A stretch of DNA of 64,000 nt. Origin: CAXMRP01 sp965216515. GTDB lineage: Bacteria; Pseudomonadota; Alphaproteobacteria; Rhizobiales; Afifellaceae. Both the position numbers and the translations under genes were made by a program. Of the stretch, positions 1-8,839 are shown piece after piece. Each line of letters opens with the position of its first letter. Positions within the stretch are counted from its first letter, which is position 1. The notes below the pieces were generated by a model. The model did no database searches, was not told the DNA's origin, and saw nothing but the letters and a program-made list of their open reading frames with translations. The DNA lies in the NCBI GenBank assembly GCA_965216515.1, contig OZ244173.1:2542001-2606000 (forward strand), in the 5' to 3' direction.

Positions 1-1
1 C

Positions 2-589
2 ATCTGGCGCACCATCAACGCCGTCGCGCCGGTGTCGCGCCGGCCGGCGGGAAATGGCGGCGGCCCGGGCGCAACCGCTATGGCACTGCGCCGCGCCGTC
101 CACAAGACCCTCCATGCGGTATCCGGAGATATCGAAAGCCTGCGCTTCAATGTCGCCATCGCGCGTTTGCACGCCCTGCTTCCGGAAATCGCCAATGCCC
201 ACAAAACCTATGATCGCGATCCCGACAGCGACGAAAACCGGGGACTGGACCGGGCCATTGCCGAGGCCGCCGACATTTTCGTATTGATGTTCGCGCCCGC
301 TATGCCGCATCTCGCCGAGGAGTGTTGGCAGGTGCTGGGCCATGAAGACTGGGTCGCCGCAAGCCCTTGGCCGGCCGTCGACGAAACGCTTCTGGTCGAT
401 GACACGATCGTGCTGCCGGTTCAGGTCAACGGCAAGAAGCGCGGTGAGTTGACGATTGCCGCCGCGGCGGGGAAGGATGAGATCGAGAAGGCGGCGCTTG
501 CCCTCGATCCGGTCGTGAAGTTTCTGGAAGGGCGCCCGCCGCGCAAGGTCATCGTCGTACCGGGAAGGATCGTCAATGTGGTGGGTTAG
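2..589 (+). CDS. leuS: Leucyl-tRNA synthetase, C-terminal part (partial)
   Basis: The reading frame enters from the left edge at base 2 and ends in TAG, so only the last ~195 residues are present. They form the helical anticodon-binding domain and C-terminal domain of class Ia LeuRS. The stretch with SLRFNVAIARL, the APAMPHLAEECW motif and the final VQVNGKKRGEL segment are typical of bacterial LeuRS. The catalytic HIGH and KMSKS motifs lie outside the window. The enzyme charges tRNA-Leu in the cytoplasm. lptE begins inside the last codons, and leuS-lptE-holA is a common alphaproteobacterial order. Confidence 0.95.
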   Translation: MWRTINAVAPVSRRPAGNGGGPGATAMALRRAVHKTLHAVSGDIESLRFNVAIARLHALLPEIANAHKTYDRDPDSDENRGLDRAIAEAADIFVLMFAPAMPHLAEECWQVLGHEDWVAASPWPAVDETLLVDDTIVLPVQVNGKKRGELTIAAAAGKDEIEKAALALDPVVKFLEGRPPRKVIVVPGRIVNVVG

Positions 590-1160
590 CAGATCACCAG
601 GATCGGGCGGCGGAGGCCGGCCCGGCAATCCGGGAGCAACCGCCCGCCGCGCCGTTCATGCGGCCTTCATCGGCCTGTTGGCGGGCGCGCTTGCCGCCTG
701 CACGGTACAGCCGGTCTACGCGCCGGGCCATGCCGGCACGCCCGGACCGGTTCATGCCGAACTTGCGGCAATCGAGATCGATCCGGCGATTGGCCGCAAC
801 GAACAGGTGTTCCGCAACGCCCTGATTTACGGGTTCCGGGGCGCCGACGATCCGGGCGCGCCGCGCTACAAGCTCAACTACCGCATGGTCGTCAACGAAT
901 TTCCGCTCGGTGTGGAGGAATTCACCGGCACCCCAACCTCCTACCAGATCGCCGGCCGGGTCTCCTTCATTCTGGAGGATCATTCCACCGGAACCGTTGT
1001 CCTCACCGACCGGGCCAGCGCCGTCGCCTCCTACGACCGCTCCTCACAGAATTTCGCCAACAGCCGCGCCCGCCGGGATGCCGAAATGCGGGTGGCCGAG
1101 ACCCTTGCCCGGCTTGTCCAGACTCGTTTGGCGAGCCATTTCGCGCGGCAGAATCCCTGA
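576..1160 (+). CDS. lptE: LPS-assembly lipoprotein LptE
   Basis: A 194-residue lipoprotein with a hydrophobic segment ending in the lipobox LAAC (Cys about residue 42). The mature part, beginning VQPVYAPG, resembles the LptE/RlpB family. LptE plugs the LptD barrel in the outer membrane and completes transport of lipopolysaccharide to the surface. The ATG overlaps the end of leuS by 14 bases, which implies coupled expression. The ~25 residues before the signal core are long and Gly/Arg rich, so the true start may differ, but no better in-frame start with a clear ribosome site was seen. Identification rests on position between leuS and holA plus the lipobox and overall length. Confidence 0.85.
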   Translation: MWWVSRSPGSGGGGRPGNPGATARRAVHAAFIGLLAGALAACTVQPVYAPGHAGTPGPVHAELAAIEIDPAIGRNEQVFRNALIYGFRGADDPGAPRYKLNYRMVVNEFPLGVEEFTGTPTSYQIAGRVSFILEDHSTGTVVLTDRASAVASYDRSSQNFANSRARRDAEMRVAETLARLVQTRLASHFARQNP

Positions 1161-1322
1161 TCGCCATGGCGGGCGCGACGATATCAGCACCGGCCGGCGC
1201 GCCATGGACCGGACCACGACCCGCCGGCCCGCAGATAACCGGACCACAGACAACCGGACCGCGAAGCGAAAGACCGCGACGCCGCGGCGGCGGATCGGAC
1301 CCATGCGCCTGATTCCGGGATC

Positions 1323-2363
1323 ATGACCGCAGTCAAGGCCCACGCCGTCGACAATTTCATCGCCGATGCCGGCCGCGACTGTCCGCTGGTGCTGATCTAT
1401 GGCCCCGATCAGGGTGCGGTTGCGGAGCGGGCGGCCGCGCTCCGGGACACGATCATCGCGGCCGCGCGCCAGCCACCGTCGCTGGTGACGCTGACCTCGG
1501 ACCAGATGGCGGGCGATCCCGGCCGGCTCGCCGACGAAGCCGGCGGGGCCTCGCTTTTCGGCGGCGATCCCCTGATCCGTCTGCGCGTCACCGACAATCG
1601 TCACAACATCGTGCCGACACTGGCGGCGCTGATCGCCAACCCCCCGGCCGGCGCACGCATCATAGTCGAAGCCGGCGATCTGAAGCCGTCGAGCGGCCTG
1701 CGCAAGGCATTTGAATCAGCCGACCGGGCCGCCGCACTGCCCTGCTACCAGCCGAAGCCGGAAGAGACCGCCGCCATGATTCGCGCCATCGTCGCCGATG
1801 CCGGCAAGACCATCACCGCGGAGGCCGTCGCCGGCCTCTGCGCCAACCTTGGCGGCGACCGTCTGGCCAACCGGAACGAGATCGACAAGCTGGTCCTTTA
1901 CGCCGGCGAAGCGGCGGAAATCACCCTCGAAGATGTTCAGGCCATTGTCGGCGAGAGCGTGGAGTTGCGCAACGACAGGCTGATCGACAACGCCCTGGTC
2001 GGCCGGCCCGGCGCCGTCGAAAGCGACCTTTCCCGTCTGCGCATGGAACACGCCTCTGCCGCCGGGCTGCTGACCCAGGCGCTTCGTCAGCTGACCGATC
2101 TGCAGGCGATGCGGGCCGGTTGCGATGCCGGCGCATCGCCGGAAACGGTGATGTCGCGCCAGCGGCCGCCGATCTTCTTCAACCGCCGGCCGGCGATCGA
2201 ACGGGCGATCCGCGCCTGGCCGGTTGCCGAACTCGCACGCGCCCGCGCCCTCGTCGCCGAAGCGATCCTGAAAAGCCGCCGCAATGCCGCCCTCGACACC
2301 GCGCTCGCCGCCGACGCGCTGCTCCGCATCGCGGCAAAAGCCGAACGCCTGGCGCGCCGCTGA
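1323..2363 (+). CDS. holA: DNA polymerase III delta subunit
   Basis: 346 residues, the usual length for HolA, the clamp-loader subunit that opens the beta sliding clamp. The N-terminal part (VLIYGPDQGAVAERAAALRD) is the degenerate AAA+ domain without a working P-loop. The central NRNEIDKLVLYAGE motif is characteristic of the family. The C-terminal helical collar domain carries the pattern around LTQALRQLTDL. It follows lptE after 162 bases that hold no gene, only a few repeated ACCGGACC words. The start is the ATG at 1323; no competing start was seen. Confidence 0.93.
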   Translation: MTAVKAHAVDNFIADAGRDCPLVLIYGPDQGAVAERAAALRDTIIAAARQPPSLVTLTSDQMAGDPGRLADEAGGASLFGGDPLIRLRVTDNRHNIVPTLAALIANPPAGARIIVEAGDLKPSSGLRKAFESADRAAALPCYQPKPEETAAMIRAIVADAGKTITAEAVAGLCANLGGDRLANRNEIDKLVLYAGEAAEITLEDVQAIVGESVELRNDRLIDNALVGRPGAVESDLSRLRMEHASAAGLLTQALRQLTDLQAMRAGCDAGASPETVMSRQRPPIFFNRRPAIERAIRAWPVAELARARALVAEAILKSRRNAALDTALAADALLRIAAKAERLARR

Positions 2364-2656
2364 ACGGCCGGGCGGAGCAGGGCACCACATGCACGGCCGG
2401 ACGCGCCGCTGGCCAACCGGCCGTCATCTTGCCGGCAACCCGTGCCTGGATTTGGCCCTGTCCGGCATTCCCGGTCACCATCCGAGGCGGCGGGATCGGC
2501 CCGCATTACCGGCAATTTCATTCACGGCGATTATAGTCATTATAGTACAAGTGATACAAATATTGGCACCTGAAGTTTGTCGAGTGACAATCAAATTGTC
2601 AAATATTGAAACTCTAAGATGACTCTAATAGGGAGCCAAGCACTCGCTCGCCCCTA
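2364..2656. other. Intergenic region between convergent holA and parB with AT-rich island
   Basis: 293 bases between two convergent genes. The first half is GC rich like the rest of the window. Bases ~2520-2640 are strikingly AT rich. They include a direct repeat of ATTATAGT (2530-2537 and 2539-2546) and a perfect inverted repeat TGACAAT-CAA-ATTGTCA (2585-2601). No coding sequence was recognised. Because both flanking genes end here, a promoter role is not obvious; a terminator region, a protein-binding site or a remnant of foreign DNA are possible. Confidence 0.6.
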
Positions 2657-3541
2657 TTACCCGCGCAGCCGGGCGCAGACCGCCTCGAGCTGCTCCAGCG
2701 ACCGATACGCAACCCGCACCTCACCGCCGCCGCTCGCCTTGTGGCGAACATCCACCTGAAGCCCCAGCCGGTCGGAGAGCTCTTTCTCCAGCGCCAGCGT
2801 GTCGGCATCCTTGCGCGCCGGCGGCTTCTGGCGGCCGGTGCGCCCGCCCGTGTCAGCGGCCGCCTGTGCCAGACGCTCCGTCTCCCGCACAGACAGACCC
2901 TTTGCAATCACCTTCTTGGCGAGACCTTCCGGATCGGATGCCGTCACCAGCGCCCGCGCATGACCGGCTGACAGCCGGCCAGCCCGCAACACCGCAAGCA
3001 CGCCCGCCGGCAGTTTCAATAGCCGCAGCATGTTGGTGACATGTGTTCGGCTTTTGCCGATCGCCAAACCGAGATCCGCCTGGGTATAGCCGAATTCGTC
3101 CAGCAATGCCTGATAGCCGAGCGCCTCTTCGACCGGATTGAGATCCGATCGCTGGACATTCTCAACGATGGCCAGCTCCAGCGCGTCCCGATCGCTGACG
3201 TCGAGCACGATAATTGGCACTTCGTGCAGCCCGGCTTTCTGCGCCGCCCGCCAGCGTCGCTCGCCGGCGATAATCTCGTAGGATTCGCCGGCGCTCCCGG
3301 CCTGCGCCCGCACGACGATCGGCTGGACCAGACCGTGGCTGCGGATCGAGGCGGCAAGATCGTCGAGATCATCGGCGGCGAATTCGGTCCGCGGATTGCG
3401 CGGATTGGGATGGATGAACGCCACAGGCACCGACTTGCGGTCGGCACCGGCGCTGTTCGCCGCCGTCGGCGGTACCGCGCCATAATCGCCCAGCAGCGCA
3501 TCGAGCCCGCGGCCCAGCCTCTTTTGCGGTTCACTGTTCAT
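2657..3541 (-). CDS. parB: Chromosome partitioning protein ParB
   Basis: 294 residues from the ATG at 3541 (protein begins MNSEPQKRLGRGLDALLG, the classic ParB N-terminus). A longer reading frame upstream would run into parA and is not conserved-looking. The order is the N-terminal LGRGLDALLG ParA-contact motif, the ParB/Srx CTPase domain with GERRWRAA and ENVQRSDLNPVEEA, the helix-turn-helix around YTQADLGLAIGKSRTHVTNMLRLL, and a C-terminal dimerisation domain. ParB binds parS, slides and spreads as a CTP-dependent clamp, and works with ParA to segregate origins. Two perfect parS sites occur at 7270 and 7477. It lies 53 bases downstream of parA in the same operon. Confidence 0.97.
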   Translation of the reverse strand: MNSEPQKRLGRGLDALLGDYGAVPPTAANSAGADRKSVPVAFIHPNPRNPRTEFAADDLDDLAASIRSHGLVQPIVVRAQAGSAGESYEIIAGERRWRAAQKAGLHEVPIIVLDVSDRDALELAIVENVQRSDLNPVEEALGYQALLDEFGYTQADLGLAIGKSRTHVTNMLRLLKLPAGVLAVLRAGRLSAGHARALVTASDPEGLAKKVIAKGLSVRETERLAQAAADTGGRTGRQKPPARKDADTLALEKELSDRLGLQVDVRHKASGGGEVRVAYRSLEQLEAVCARLRG

Positions 3542-3594
3542 GTGCCATTGCTTTCCGCTGTTTCGTATCGGATCCGTTTCGCGCCCGCCGGCAA

Positions 3595-4431
3595 TCAGGC
3601 GGCCCGCAGGTCGCGCTCCCGGTTGATGATCTCGCTGGCCAGCCGCAGATAGGCCTGGCTCCCGGCGCAATGCAGATCATAAAGGATCGCCGGCTTGCCG
3701 TGGGACGGCGCCTCCGACACCCGCACATTGCGCGGTATGATCGTCGAATAGACCGTTTCGCCCATATGGGCACGCACATCATCGACAACCTGGGTCGCAA
3801 GCTTGTTGCGCCCGTCATACATGGTCAGCACAATTCCGTGCACCGACAGCCCCGGATTGAGACCGTTGCGCACCCGTTCGATCGTCGTCAGGATCTGGGT
3901 CAGGCCTTCCAGTGCGAAAAACTCGCATTGCAGCGGCACAAGCACCGCATGGCTGGCCGCGAGCGCATTGATCGTCAGCAGATTGAGCGACGGCGGGCAG
4001 TCGACCAGCACATAGGTAAACCCCGTCTCGCCGCCACGCCCGGCCGCCGCCAGCGCCTTGCGCAATCGGTAGGCGCGATCGTCCAGACCCGATATCTCCA
4101 GCTCCACGCCCAGCAGGTCCAGCGTCGACGGCGCGATCGAAAGCCGCGGAATGGCCGTCTTCTGTGCCACATCGGCGATCGGCATGCCGTCCATCAGCAC
4201 ATCGTAGGTTGAAACCGGTCGCCGACTGCGATCGACACCAAGCCCGGTCGAGGCGTTGCCCTGAGGATCGAGGTCGACGACCAGCACCCGTTCACCGATC
4301 GCCGCCAGCGCCGTACCGAGATTGATCGCTGTCGTCGTCTTGCCGACCCCGCCTTTCTGGTTGGCGATGGACAGGACACGCGGGGTCACCGGCAGATCGC
4401 CGGCGGGTGCGCGCAACTCCGCTCTACTCAT
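3595..4431 (-). CDS. parA: Chromosome partitioning ATPase ParA
   Basis: 278 residues. The deviant Walker A motif KGGVGKTT lies at residues ~26-33, followed by the switch motif VDLDPQGNAS and the DCPPSLNLLT Walker B region. ParA binds DNA non-specifically as an ATP dimer and is stimulated by ParB, driving segregation of origin regions. The first ~16 residues before the ATPase fold are variable. The start overlaps the end of rsmG by 8 bases, giving a compact rsmG-parA-parB operon, the arrangement seen widely near bacterial origins. Confidence 0.97.
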   Translation of the reverse strand: MSRAELRAPAGDLPVTPRVLSIANQKGGVGKTTTAINLGTALAAIGERVLVVDLDPQGNASTGLGVDRSRRPVSTYDVLMDGMPIADVAQKTAIPRLSIAPSTLDLLGVELEISGLDDRAYRLRKALAAAGRGGETGFTYVLVDCPPSLNLLTINALAASHAVLVPLQCEFFALEGLTQILTTIERVRNGLNPGLSVHGIVLTMYDGRNKLATQVVDDVRAHMGETVYSTIIPRNVRVSEAPSHGKPAILYDLHCAGSQAYLRLASEIINRERDLRAA

Positions 4432-5131
4432 GGCTGGCCCCTTTGGGCTTGAGATGGGTTACAACCGCCACGCGACCGTCCCGATCCGTGACGCTGTCGT
4501 ACAATACCAGATCGTAGCACCAAGATTTAGAGGCGATTTCGTTCTCACCCACAAAATCTTGTCCTTTCGGGAACAAAAACCGGTTCGTATCCCGGGCATA
4601 GGGCGCCGCCAGCCGAAACAATTCTTGCAATGGCGCCAATGCCCGGGCGCTGACGATATCGTATCTCGTCTCGCACGCCCGGCTGTGGTCCTCAATCCGT
4701 TGATGGACGATATCAACATCCGTCTGCGTCGCCGCTGCCACGGCCCTGAGAAAGGCACATTTCTTGCGGTTTGATTCCACCAGCGTGACTGTCAGCGGCT
4801 GCCGGTCCCCGGCCGCAATCGCCACAACCAGGCCTGGAAATCCGGCGCCAGATCCCAGATCGAGCCAGGTTCTCGCATCCGGCTGCGCGAGCGGCAGCAA
4901 CTGCAGGCTGTCGGCGATGTGCCGCGTCCATACCGCGCCGAGCGTGGACGGCGCGACCAGATTGTGACGCGCCTGCCAGGCGACCAGGAGATCGCTGTAG
5001 GTTCGCAACCGTTCAATTGACGCTTCGCCAAGCCACGGAAACGGCGACAGCGCCGCTGTGATATCTGCACTGGTTGCCAGTGGGTCCGCGCCATCACCGC
5101 GCGATCGGCGCCGGGGTGCCATGTCGCGCAT
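4424..5131 (-). CDS. rsmG: 16S rRNA (guanine-527-N7)-methyltransferase RsmG
   Basis: 235 residues. The S-adenosylmethionine-binding loop DLGSGAGFPG is at ~91-100, followed by VTLVESNRKKCAFLR, a hallmark of RsmG (GidB). It methylates N7 of G527 in 16S rRNA; in other bacteria its loss gives low-level streptomycin resistance. The protein is ~20 residues longer than usual at the N-terminus, and the second Met (residue 4) is an alternative start. It sits 5 bases after the end of mnmG and overlaps parA, so mnmG-rsmG-parA-parB probably form one transcript. Confidence 0.95.
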   Translation of the reverse strand: MRDMAPRRRSRGDGADPLATSADITAALSPFPWLGEASIERLRTYSDLLVAWQARHNLVAPSTLGAVWTRHIADSLQLLPLAQPDARTWLDLGSGAGFPGLVVAIAAGDRQPLTVTLVESNRKKCAFLRAVAAATQTDVDIVHQRIEDHSRACETRYDIVSARALAPLQELFRLAAPYARDTNRFLFPKGQDFVGENEIASKSWCYDLVLYDSVTDRDGRVAVVTHLKPKGASHE

Positions 5132-5136
5132 CGGCG

Positions 5137-7230
5137 TCAGGTTCGCCCGCTCGCACCGGCCGCCACCGGACGTGAATCCGCCGCCGGCCGCGGCGCATCC
5201 GCCGAAGGCGCCGCCGTTTTCGGTTTCCGCCGGACATGCGAAAGCAGCCGGGTCAGAGCCGCCGGTGTCACCCCCTCGATCCGCGACGCCTGGCCGAGGG
5301 TCATCGGCCGCACGGCGGCCAGCTTTTCGCGCATCTCGTTGGAAAGCCCCGGGATCGCCCCATAGTCGAGATCCGGCGCCAGAGCGAGCGCCTCATCCCG
5401 GCGATAGGCTTCAATATCGCGCTGCTGCCGGTCGAGATAGACCGCATAACGCGCATCGACCGCCACCTGTTCGGCGATCTTCGGATCCAGTTCGCTGATC
5501 TCCGGCCAAATCGCCCGCAGGTCTTCAAGACCGATATCGGGATAGGACAGGAGCGCGAAGGCACTGCGCCGCTGGCCGTCGCGATTGACCGGCAGGCCGA
5601 GCCGCCTGGCCTCGTCGGGGGTCAGGTGCCGGGACTCAAGCAAGGCCCGCGCCGCGGCCAGATCCGCCTCGCGCCGCCCATGGGCCGCCGCCCGCTCTGC
5701 GCCGACACAACCGGCCGCGATACCGGCCGGCGTCAGCCGCTGGTCGGCATTGTCGGCGCGCAACGACAGCCGGTATTCCGCCCGCGATGTAAACATCCGG
5801 TAGGGTTCGCTGACGCCCCGCGTTACCAGATCGTCGATCATGACGCCGAGATAGGCGTCAGTGCGGGCAAACACGACCCCGTCGGCACCGCCGGCGCGCC
5901 GCGCCGCATTGAGGCCGGCGACCAGCCCCTGGGCCGCCGCCTCCTCATAGCCGGTCGTGCCGTTGATCTGGCCGGCGAGATACAGTCCCGGCAGCCTCTT
6001 GCATGCCAGCGTCGCGTCGAGTTCGCGCGGATCCACATGGTCGTATTCGATGGCATAGCCCGGCCGCAGGATTCGCGCCTGCTCAAGGCCAGGAATGGTC
6101 CGCACCATTGCCTCCTGCACCGTTTCCGGCAGCGACGTGGAAATGCCGTTGGGATATACGGTCGGATCGTCCAGCCCCTCCGGTTCCAGAAAAATCTGGT
6201 GGCTCGTGCGGTCGGCAAATCGCACGACCTTGTCTTCAATCGACGGGCAGTAGCGCGGGCCGGTGCTTTCGATCCGGCCGGAATAGATCGCCGACTTATC
6301 GAGATTGCGGGAAATCAGGTCGTGGGTGTGTCCCGTCGTCCGGGTGATATGGCAATCGATCTGTGGCGTTGTGATGGTGTCGGTCCGCGTCGAAAACGGT
6401 TCCGGCGGATTGTCTCCCGGTTGCCGGTCAAGTCCCTCTCTGTCGATGGTTCGCCCGTCAAGCCGCGGCGGCGTGCCGGTCTTGAGCCGCGACAGCCGAA
6501 ATCCGAAGCGCGCCAGCGTCTTCGACAGGCCCAATGCCGGCGCTTCGCCGGCGCGCCCGGCCGGGATCTGCTTTTCCCCGATATGGATCAGGCCACGCAG
6601 GAACGTGCCGGTCGTCAGCACGACCGCGCTGGCGCGAATTGTCCGCCCGTCGCCAAGCCGCACCCCGCTCACCCGCGCCTTCCGCCCCTCATCTTCCTGT
6701 TGTCCATCCGCACCCGATTCGCGGCCCGATTCCGTTTTCGCCGGCGCACCGTCAACGACCAGATCCTCAACCGCCGCTTCCACGACCGACAAATTCGGTA
6801 CCGAATCGATTTCCGCCTGCATTGCCCGTCGGTAGAGCGCCCGGTCTGCCTGAGCGCGCGGGCCGCGGACCGCTGGCCCCTTGCGGCGATTGAGCACCCG
6901 GAATTGAATACCCGCCCGATCGATCGCCCGGCCCATCAATCCGTCAAGCGCATCCACTTCGCGGACAAGATGCCCCTTGCCCAGCCCGCCGATCGCCGGA
7001 TTGCATGACATTTCACCGATTGTCGCCCGCTTGTGAGTCACCAGAATCGTATCGGCCCCGAATCGAGCCGCGGCCGCCGCAGCCTCAACGCCTGCATGGC
7101 CGCCCCCGACGACGACAATGTCCGCCCGATCGGGGATCGCTGCAAGGGGGCGCACGCCGCTGTCGCCACCGGCTATTGCTGTACTGGTCGGGGCAGCGGT
7201 CGATGGGTTGGTGGTTCTGACAGTGGTCAT
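5137..7230 (-). CDS. mnmG: tRNA uridine-5-carboxymethylaminomethyl modification enzyme MnmG
   Basis: 697 residues. The FAD-binding motif VVGGGHAGVEAA lies at ~40-51, followed by GEMSCNPAIGGLGKGHLVREV, then the RFLxRLKTGTPPRLDGRT and TGYEEAAAQGL motifs and the helical C-terminal domain. MnmG (GidA) acts with MnmE to install the cmnm5 group on U34 of tRNAs. It is longer than the usual ~620-630 residues. It has a ~33-residue polar N-terminal lead, a charged insertion of ~25 residues after the second Rossmann segment (around TESGRESGADGQQEDEGRK) and an Ala/Pro-rich tail. None of these touches known catalytic elements. Two parS sites lie just upstream of its start. Confidence 0.96.
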   Translation of the reverse strand: MTTVRTTNPSTAAPTSTAIAGGDSGVRPLAAIPDRADIVVVGGGHAGVEAAAAAARFGADTILVTHKRATIGEMSCNPAIGGLGKGHLVREVDALDGLMGRAIDRAGIQFRVLNRRKGPAVRGPRAQADRALYRRAMQAEIDSVPNLSVVEAAVEDLVVDGAPAKTESGRESGADGQQEDEGRKARVSGVRLGDGRTIRASAVVLTTGTFLRGLIHIGEKQIPAGRAGEAPALGLSKTLARFGFRLSRLKTGTPPRLDGRTIDREGLDRQPGDNPPEPFSTRTDTITTPQIDCHITRTTGHTHDLISRNLDKSAIYSGRIESTGPRYCPSIEDKVVRFADRTSHQIFLEPEGLDDPTVYPNGISTSLPETVQEAMVRTIPGLEQARILRPGYAIEYDHVDPRELDATLACKRLPGLYLAGQINGTTGYEEAAAQGLVAGLNAARRAGGADGVVFARTDAYLGVMIDDLVTRGVSEPYRMFTSRAEYRLSLRADNADQRLTPAGIAAGCVGAERAAAHGRREADLAAARALLESRHLTPDEARRLGLPVNRDGQRRSAFALLSYPDIGLEDLRAIWPEISELDPKIAEQVAVDARYAVYLDRQQRDIEAYRRDEALALAPDLDYGAIPGLSNEMREKLAAVRPMTLGQASRIEGVTPAALTRLLSHVRRKPKTAAPSADAPRPAADSRPVAAGASGRT

Positions 7231-7269
7231 GGCTGCGCTTTAACGGAATTTCCCGGCTTTGAGAACCGA

Positions 7270-7285
7270 TGTTTCACGTGAAACA
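7270..7285. promoter_or_regulatory. parS: parS centromere site 1 (ParB-binding)
   Basis: The 16-base palindrome TGTTTCACGTGAAACA matches the bacterial parS consensus exactly. It lies 40 bases upstream of the mnmG start codon, about 3.7 kb from parB and about 5 kb from the presumed origin. ParB loads at such sites to build the partition complex. Confidence 0.95.
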
Positions 7286-7476
7286 CGGTGGCAGGCCAAT
7301 TCGAGATCTGGGGCTTGGGCGTCGCACTCTGCCGCCCCGCCTTTCCGGATCCGGCACCCGTGCCGGCAAATAGCCCGGACCCGACATCGTGCAATGTGCC
7401 GCGATTGCGCGATTCCCCGGCGACTTCAAATAGCGTTGATCGCGGCGCTGATGTAAGGCGTCGCCGGCAGGTTCCC

Positions 7477-7492
7477 TGTTTCACGTGAAACA
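7477..7492. promoter_or_regulatory. parS: parS centromere site 2 (ParB-binding)
   Basis: A second exact copy of TGTTTCACGTGAAACA, 207 bases from the first (start to start), ending 6 bases before the mnmE stop codon. Paired parS sites in the mnmG/mnmE gap fit a centromere cluster close to the origin. Confidence 0.95.
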
Positions 7493-7498
7493 TCCGCC

Positions 7499-8839
7499 TC
7501 ACTTGCCGATGCAGAACTCGCCGAACAATCGGTCAAGCACGCGCTCGACATCGACCCTGCCGGTGATCACCCCCACTTCATGAAGCGCAGCGCGTATGTG
7601 CTCCGCCGTTATCTCGAGCGGCTGCTCTGGCACCTTCGCCTTCGCCACCGCATCCCGGCATCGATCCAGCGCGTCCCGTTGCCGTTGCCGCGCGATTACG
7701 CCGCTGTCGCCCGTTGCCATTCTGGACCGCGCGAATGCTCCAAGTCGCGTGCGCAAGGCCGCCAGGCCCTCTCCGGACTGCGCCGAGATATACACGTCAT
7801 AGGCCGTACCGATCCGGTTCCTGTTATGATCGTCAACCAGGTCGGTTTTGGTTCGCACCCGCCACGTACATACGCCGCACAATTCCTCCCCATCGACCAC
7901 CCATTCATCGTCTTCCAAACTGCCTGAACCATCATCCAGCACCAGCACCAGGTCGCTGGCTCCAGCGGCCCGCCGGGCACGCCGCATCCCTTCCTGCTCC
8001 ACCGCGCCGCCACCGGCCCGCATCCCCGCCGTGTCGAAAACATGCACCGGGTATCCGAAGATATCCAGGCGCGCCTCAAGCACGTCCCGCGTCGTTCCCG
8101 GCGTGTCATGCACAATCGCCACATCCCGCGCTGCCAATGTGTTGACCAGCGTCGACTTCCCGACGTTCGGCGGCCCGATCAGCGCTACGCGCAGGCCGCT
8201 GCGCACCCGCTCCGCCGCTTCCGCCGACCCCAGCAGCTCCCGGACCTGTCCGTCGATTTCCCTCAGCGCCGCGTCAAGGCTAAAAGTACCCTCATCCACA
8301 TCATCTTCATCGGAAAAATCAATCCGCGCTTCAACCTGCGCCAACACGCCAATCAGCCTGTCGCGCAGGCCCGCTATCTCTCGCGCCACCGAGCCTTCTG
8401 CAATGGCCAGCGCCTGCCGCCGCTGCGCTTCAGTTTCGGCACCGATTAGATCCGCGAGACCCTCCACTTGCGTCAGATCCAGCCGACCATTGTCAAATGC
8501 CCGACGCGTGAATTCGCCCGCATCCGCCATTCTCAGTGCACGCTGTTTCGCTAACGAATCAATGACCGCCTGCACAGTCGCAACGCCCCCGTGACAGTGA
8601 AACTCCGCGCAATCATCTCCCGTGAAGCTCGCCGGTTTTGCCATCCAGTAGACCAGCGCCCGATCAAGAAACAATCCCGTACCCGGATCACGCAGCGCCC
8701 GCAAAACCATCCGACGCTCCGGGGGTATCGCAGTCCCGGTCATTTCGGCGAGCACACCTCGCACATCCGGACCCGACAACCGGATCACCGCGACCCCGGC
8801 CGGCAACCCGCCGCTCGAAAGCGCAAATATGGTGTCCAT
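7499..8839 (-). CDS. mnmE: tRNA modification GTPase MnmE
   Basis: 446 residues. An N-terminal tetrahydrofolate-binding domain is followed by a helical domain and an inserted G domain: G1 GPPNVGKST at ~222-230 and G3 DTAG. The G4 position reads TKTD instead of the usual NKxD. The chain ends FCIGK, the conserved C-terminus whose Cys (443) is essential in the family. MnmE partners MnmG in making cmnm5U34 in tRNA. A strong ribosome site (GGGAGGT) precedes the ATG at 8839. It is expressed leftward, away from the presumed origin. Confidence 0.96.
   Translation of the reverse strand: MDTIFALSSGGLPAGVAVIRLSGPDVRGVLAEMTGTAIPPERRMVLRALRDPGTGLFLDRALVYWMAKPASFTGDDCAEFHCHGGVATVQAVIDSLAKQRALRMADAGEFTRRAFDNGRLDLTQVEGLADLIGAETEAQRRQALAIAEGSVAREIAGLRDRLIGVLAQVEARIDFSDEDDVDEGTFSLDAALREIDGQVRELLGSAEAAERVRSGLRVALIGPPNVGKSTLVNTLAARDVAIVHDTPGTTRDVLEARLDIFGYPVHVFDTAGMRAGGGAVEQEGMRRARRAAGASDLVLVLDDGSGSLEDDEWVVDGEELCGVCTWRVRTKTDLVDDHNRNRIGTAYDVYISAQSGEGLAALRTRLGAFARSRMATGDSGVIARQRQRDALDRCRDAVAKAKVPEQPLEITAEHIRAALHEVGVITGRVDVERVLDRLFGEFCIGK

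Noticed and set aside
1161..1322. Repeated ACCGGACC words between lptE and holA as a repeat family
   Set aside because: They are few, irregularly spaced and imperfect; ordinary low-complexity GC-rich DNA explains them.
7227..7502. A 91-codon minus-strand frame in the mnmG-mnmE gap with MFHVKQ and VFHVKH motifs
   Set aside because: The repeated FHVK motif is simply parS (TTTCACGTGAAA) read as protein; the frame overlaps both neighbouring genes and shows no other protein-like character.
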